Positions 61,349 to 64,000 of a DNA stretch of 64,000 nucleotides are shown here, piece by piece. Positions within the stretch are counted from its first letter, which is position 1. Every line of letters starts with the position of its first letter. The stretch is from Candidatus Rifleibacteriota bacterium (GTDB lineage: Bacteria > Muiribacteriota > Ozemobacteria > Ozemobacterales > Ozemobacteraceae). A model generated the notes under the pieces. It made no database searches, was not told the DNA's origin, and worked only from the letters and a program-made list of their open reading frames with translations. The stretch is taken from positions 1 through 64,000 of the forward strand of contig JANJUX010000015.1 of NCBI GenBank assembly GCA_024710355.1, written 5' to 3'. The translations under genes were made by a program, and so were the position numbers.

Positions 61349-62779
61349 TTATTCGAATTTGAAGCGGTGGTCGTGAACCGACAGATGCCCGTTCAAGTGC
61401 CGGGTTGGCTGGTGGCAGACAATGCAGTTGGTGCCTGGCGATTCGGGCGGGTGGTCTTTCTGGTCGGCGTGGCAGGTAAGACAGTATTGATCCTGGGTCA
61501 GGTACTGCGAGTTATTTTCGGTTTTGATATCGCGGAAATTCTGGCAGTAATCACAGGTGAGACCGGTTGCCAGGAAAAAGCGTGATTTGAGAAATTCCCA
61601 CTGGCGCTTGCGGTCTTCATAAGTTTCGTCGCCATGAAAATTCTCGGGCGACTGGCCGGGTTTCGGCGTCAGACCCGAGAAAAAGTCCATCAGATTGTCG
61701 CCGGGTCTATAACCAACCGGAAAATTATACTGCCCGCTGTTGTCGATACCGGAAGTATGGCACGAAGTGCAGATCATTTCCTGGCGTTCAGGCGTCATGC
61801 TTTTCAGTGAAGTTATATATTCCGGCGACCTGGTTCTGATATGATTCAGGCCCGGACCGTGGCAGGCCTCGCAGCCGACGCCGGCTTCGGCAAAGCTGTC
61901 GTTTTCGGCAGAAAAGCCGGTCGTATGGCAGCCGGCGCACTGTTTTAGCCAGTAGCGTGAGCGCCAGCCGTAGTCGTTGACCGGCAGCCATTCTTTTTTG
62001 TTGAGATCCCAGATTTTGGGCAGCACAACCAGGGTGCCGCTCGCTTCGGCAACGAAGCGGTGAACATAGTGTGAGCCGAGCACCCAGGCGATTTTTTCGC
62101 GTGGCACTCCGAGTTCTTCGACGGGGATTTCTTTTTGATTGTCGATATTTCTGAAACGGCGCGTCATGCGGGCGTGCGGGCTGATTTTCCACTGATCGTA
62201 GATGTCGAGATGACATTCTTTGCATGACTCTGAGCCTGCATAATTGCGGTTGTCGAATGCTTTCGGACTGTGCATGCTGCCTTGAAAAACGTCGGTGCCT
62301 GCCGGATGACATTTTGCGCAAAGCTGGCCCTCATTGTTCGGATGATTCAGCAGATAGGTGCTGAAGCTGTCGTGACTGCTCGGGCTGATCGCCAGAGGCG
62401 CCCAGGGTTGCGAGGCAACAGGCGTGGCATGCGGTGAATGGCAGGTCAGACAGCTCATGAACTCACCGTCTTCGAGCGGCAGACCACTGCCGGCTGTCAC
62501 TTTGACGCCGGTCGGGTGCAGAGTCATCGATTCCATGGCGTGGCAGCTGACACACCATTGCCCGGCGCCCTTTTTCAGGCGCGGGTCGACTCTGGTTTCA
62601 GCGGTTGTGGCTTTTTGCCCGGCCTCTGGCGGCATATAGTGGCAGGTAAAGCAGCCCGCCTCTTCGGCCATTTTCTGGTGGTCGGCGGCAAAAAGGCTGC
62701 CGGTGGCTGCAACTGCTGACAGCAGCATCCCGAAGCCGAGAATGGCCTGAAATTTAAATTTTATAGCGATCGATTTCAT
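61349..62779 (-). CDS. exported multihaem cytochrome c (ten CxxCH plus one CxxCQ)
   Basis: This 476-residue protein has a signal sequence (LSAVAATGSLFAA). Ten CxxCH haem c motifs can be read (CFTCH at 43-47, then CVSCH, CLTCH, CAKCH, CKECH, CAGCH, CEACH, CTSCH, CLTCH and CIVCH). An eleventh site reads CDYCQ (409-413). Middle parts resemble the cytochrome c554/multihaem reductase family (GSESCKECHLDIYDQWKISPHARM). It should work in the periplasm in respiratory electron transfer; the final acceptor is unknown. Its start overlaps the HAMP gene stop by four bases. The haem biosynthesis cluster lies downstream. Confidence 0.9.
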   Translation of the reverse strand: MKSIAIKFKFQAILGFGMLLSAVAATGSLFAADHQKMAEEAGCFTCHYMPPEAGQKATTAETRVDPRLKKGAGQWCVSCHAMESMTLHPTGVKVTAGSGLPLEDGEFMSCLTCHSPHATPVASQPWAPLAISPSSHDSFSTYLLNHPNNEGQLCAKCHPAGTDVFQGSMHSPKAFDNRNYAGSESCKECHLDIYDQWKISPHARMTRRFRNIDNQKEIPVEELGVPREKIAWVLGSHYVHRFVAEASGTLVVLPKIWDLNKKEWLPVNDYGWRSRYWLKQCAGCHTTGFSAENDSFAEAGVGCEACHGPGLNHIRTRSPEYITSLKSMTPERQEMICTSCHTSGIDNSGQYNFPVGYRPGDNLMDFFSGLTPKPGQSPENFHGDETYEDRKRQWEFLKSRFFLATGLTCDYCQNFRDIKTENNSQYLTQDQYCLTCHADQKDHPPESPGTNCIVCHQPTRHLNGHLSVHDHRFKFE

Positions 62780-63327
62780 GCCTGGCTGTTTTCGTCGAGC
62801 TCGATTTCGCTGAGAATGTCGTCGATCTGGGTTTTCAATTGTTCCGGATCTGGCTTGCCCTCGTTGAGACTGACGCGCAGCTTGCGCAGCTTAATAAAGC
62901 GCTGGCGGTATTTATCCTGCAGCTCGTTGACCGCTTCGCAGAGAACCTGCCCTTCGTCACCTTCCCGCAGACGCAGTGAGGCGTGCTGCAGGTTGCCGGC
63001 CGAAATTTTCTTCAGCTGTCCGGCGACTTTGAACATCGGCCCGATCAGCCGGTGTGAAATAAAAATCGTCAGAATCAGCAGCATTACCGACATCAGCAGA
63101 AAGCTGAGCCCGTTGGTGACGATGATGGCTGGTTTCAATATTTCCCAGGTCGAGCGCAGGCGGTTGTGGGCTGACAAAAAGCCTTCCTGAATATTTTTGC
63201 TGGTGATGCGGTAGAGAAAGAAACCGTGCAGAATCGAGCCAATAAACAGCACCAGTGACATGAACGCCACCAGTCTGATCTGATAGGATGGCAATATTAA
63301 ATAATGTTTGCGCGATTTCTTGTCCAT
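62776..63327 (-). CDS. membrane protein with HAMP domain
   Basis: This 183-residue protein has two transmembrane helices (about 18-40 and 65-92) flanking a short extracytoplasmic loop. A HAMP-like domain (LIGPMFKVAGQLKKISAGNLQHASLRLREGDEGQVLCEAVNEL) and a coiled-coil tail follow. There is no kinase or other output domain. It is followed by the decahaem cytochrome gene with an overlapping ATGA. It may anchor or sense for the cytochrome system; this is inference. Confidence 0.75.
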   Translation of the reverse strand: MDKKSRKHYLILPSYQIRLVAFMSLVLFIGSILHGFFLYRITSKNIQEGFLSAHNRLRSTWEILKPAIIVTNGLSFLLMSVMLLILTIFISHRLIGPMFKVAGQLKKISAGNLQHASLRLREGDEGQVLCEAVNELQDKYRQRFIKLRKLRVSLNEGKPDPEQLKTQIDDILSEIELDENSQA

Positions 63328-63340
63328 AGAAAAGGGCTCC

Positions 63341-64000
63341 TTAACGGTTTTCGGCAGAATCAGCGGTTCTCTGCCCCGGGGTTACCTGACATTTAATCTG
63401 TAGGATCGGGTTTATCCAGTAGTCGATACTGTTTTTCAATTCGATTAGATGACGCATGAGGCGCGACTTGCGGCTTTCGCGGAGTTTCTGCTCCCGCAGT
63501 GAGCGGGTGGCGACCGCCGGATCTTCTTCGGGGCGGGCGCTGACCAGATAAAGGTGCGTGCCGGCCTGGTCAGAAAAGCCTTCGGCAAGAACTCCGGGGG
63601 CGAGACCAAGAAGCTTTGCAAAAACGCCTTCCGGCAGGTCGCTTTCTGATTTCCAGCCGATATCGCCCCCGACGCCCCGATACAGAGAACGGCTGTGGCT
63701 GGCGTTGAGTTCTGCGAAACTGGTGCCGCTGGCATGTTGTGCGAGAACCTCGCTGGCCGAGGCAGCGTCAGCGAGCAGAATTGTCTTTAAATGCAGTCGC
63801 ACCCGCGGTGTTGCGGTACCAGGCTGCCCGACTTTTTCGGTTTCGCCCGCCGCGGCTGCCGGCTGACTGAAAAGATGCTGACGCTCGGCTTCGGCAAGTT
63901 CTTCTATGAGAAAAGCGGCCCGGGCAACGGCGTCATCGTCGCTGTCGTTTCTGCCGGCAGCTGCAAAATCGCTGATCTTCTGTTGAAATTCTGGCTTGCG
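63341..64000 (-). CDS. parvulin-type peptidyl-prolyl isomerase, 5' end outside the window
   Basis: The frame is open from the window edge at 64000 to its stop, giving 219 residues. The visible part has a helical N-terminal region (DSDDDAVARAAFLIEELAEAER), then a PpiC/SurA-like isomerase domain: RLHLKTILLADAASASEVL, FAELNASHSRS, GGDIGWKSESDLPEGVF and GTHLYLVSARPEE. Such proteins fold exported or outer-membrane proteins. The N-terminus, including any signal peptide, is missing. It is the first gene of an operon with the HAMP protein and the cytochrome, 13 bases apart. Confidence 0.85.
   Translation of the reverse strand, partial: RKPEFQQKISDFAAAGRNDSDDDAVARAAFLIEELAEAERQHLFSQPAAAAGETEKVGQPGTATPRVRLHLKTILLADAASASEVLAQHASGTSFAELNASHSRSLYRGVGGDIGWKSESDLPEGVFAKLLGLAPGVLAEGFSDQAGTHLYLVSARPEEDPAVATRSLREQKLRESRKSRLMRHLIELKNSIDYWINPILQIKCQVTPGQRTADSAENR

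Overview
The window (about 52% GC by eye) comes from a Gram-negative-type bacterium with an outer membrane. It carries an OstA/LptA-like gene, an AsmA/TamB-like protein, lipoproteins, an outer-membrane beta-barrel and several exported TPR proteins. It also carries a PilT-type pilus ATPase, a GspG-like pseudopilin, HD-GYP and HAMP signalling proteins and multiheme cytochromes. No taxonomic marker is present. The style (cNMP-binding PilT, many exported TPR proteins, large pseudopilin) would fit a deep lineage such as Candidatus Riflebacteria or a deltaproteobacterium-like group; this is a weak inference. Genes are dense, mostly have AGGAGG-type ribosome sites, and are often separated by strong hairpin terminators. 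There is no phage, insertion sequence or CRISPR array.

Layout. 1-80: 5' end of a gene leaving the window. 81-746: non-coding, with an inverted-repeat operator-like element and an orphan terminator. 747-4412: cNMP-PilT ATPase, cinA, thpR. 4471-9590: exported coiled-coil/TPR proteins and a lipoprotein. 9806-15049: AsmA-like protein, STAS protein, repetitive secreted protein. 15162-23165: a pseudo-5'-nucleotidase, an HD-GYP phosphodiesterase, a degenerate cyclase with HEAT repeats, a TPR protein and prmA. 23229-25842: exported proteins and a DsrE-like protein. 25927-26393: five tRNA genes (Val, Asp, Phe, Cys, Asp). 26466-29044: membrane and secreted proteins. 29227-33553: haem cluster 1 (hemB, ahbD, ahbA, ahbB, hemL). 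33627-38860: pseudopilin, TPR protein, DUF4079-like membrane protein, BON/zinc-ribbon protein. 38947-46138: helicase-tsaE-tsaB-tsaD-mutL-miaA operon. 46252-49054: divergent OstA-like and sulfatase-fold genes. 49425-51986: glgP. 52095-54644: haem-binding beta-barrel, lipoprotein, small membrane protein. 54743-61194: haem cluster 2 (HemX/CcsA-like, sirC, hemA, hemC-cobA-hemD fusion, ahbC). 61349-64000: decahaem cytochrome, HAMP protein, parvulin isomerase (runs off the window).

Together, the two haem clusters encode every step from glutamyl-tRNA to haem b by the siroheme-dependent (Ahb) route, with hemE, hemF/N/G/Y and hemH absent. The nearby consumers are a decahaem cytochrome and a CxxCH-bearing beta-barrel. 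Other points worth attention are two signalling pseudoenzymes flanking an intact HD-GYP protein, a HemC-CobA-HemD triple fusion whose linker is built from a palindromic DNA repeat, promoters placed so that their mRNAs should be leaderless, and an orphan terminator behind an operator-like repeat near the left edge.
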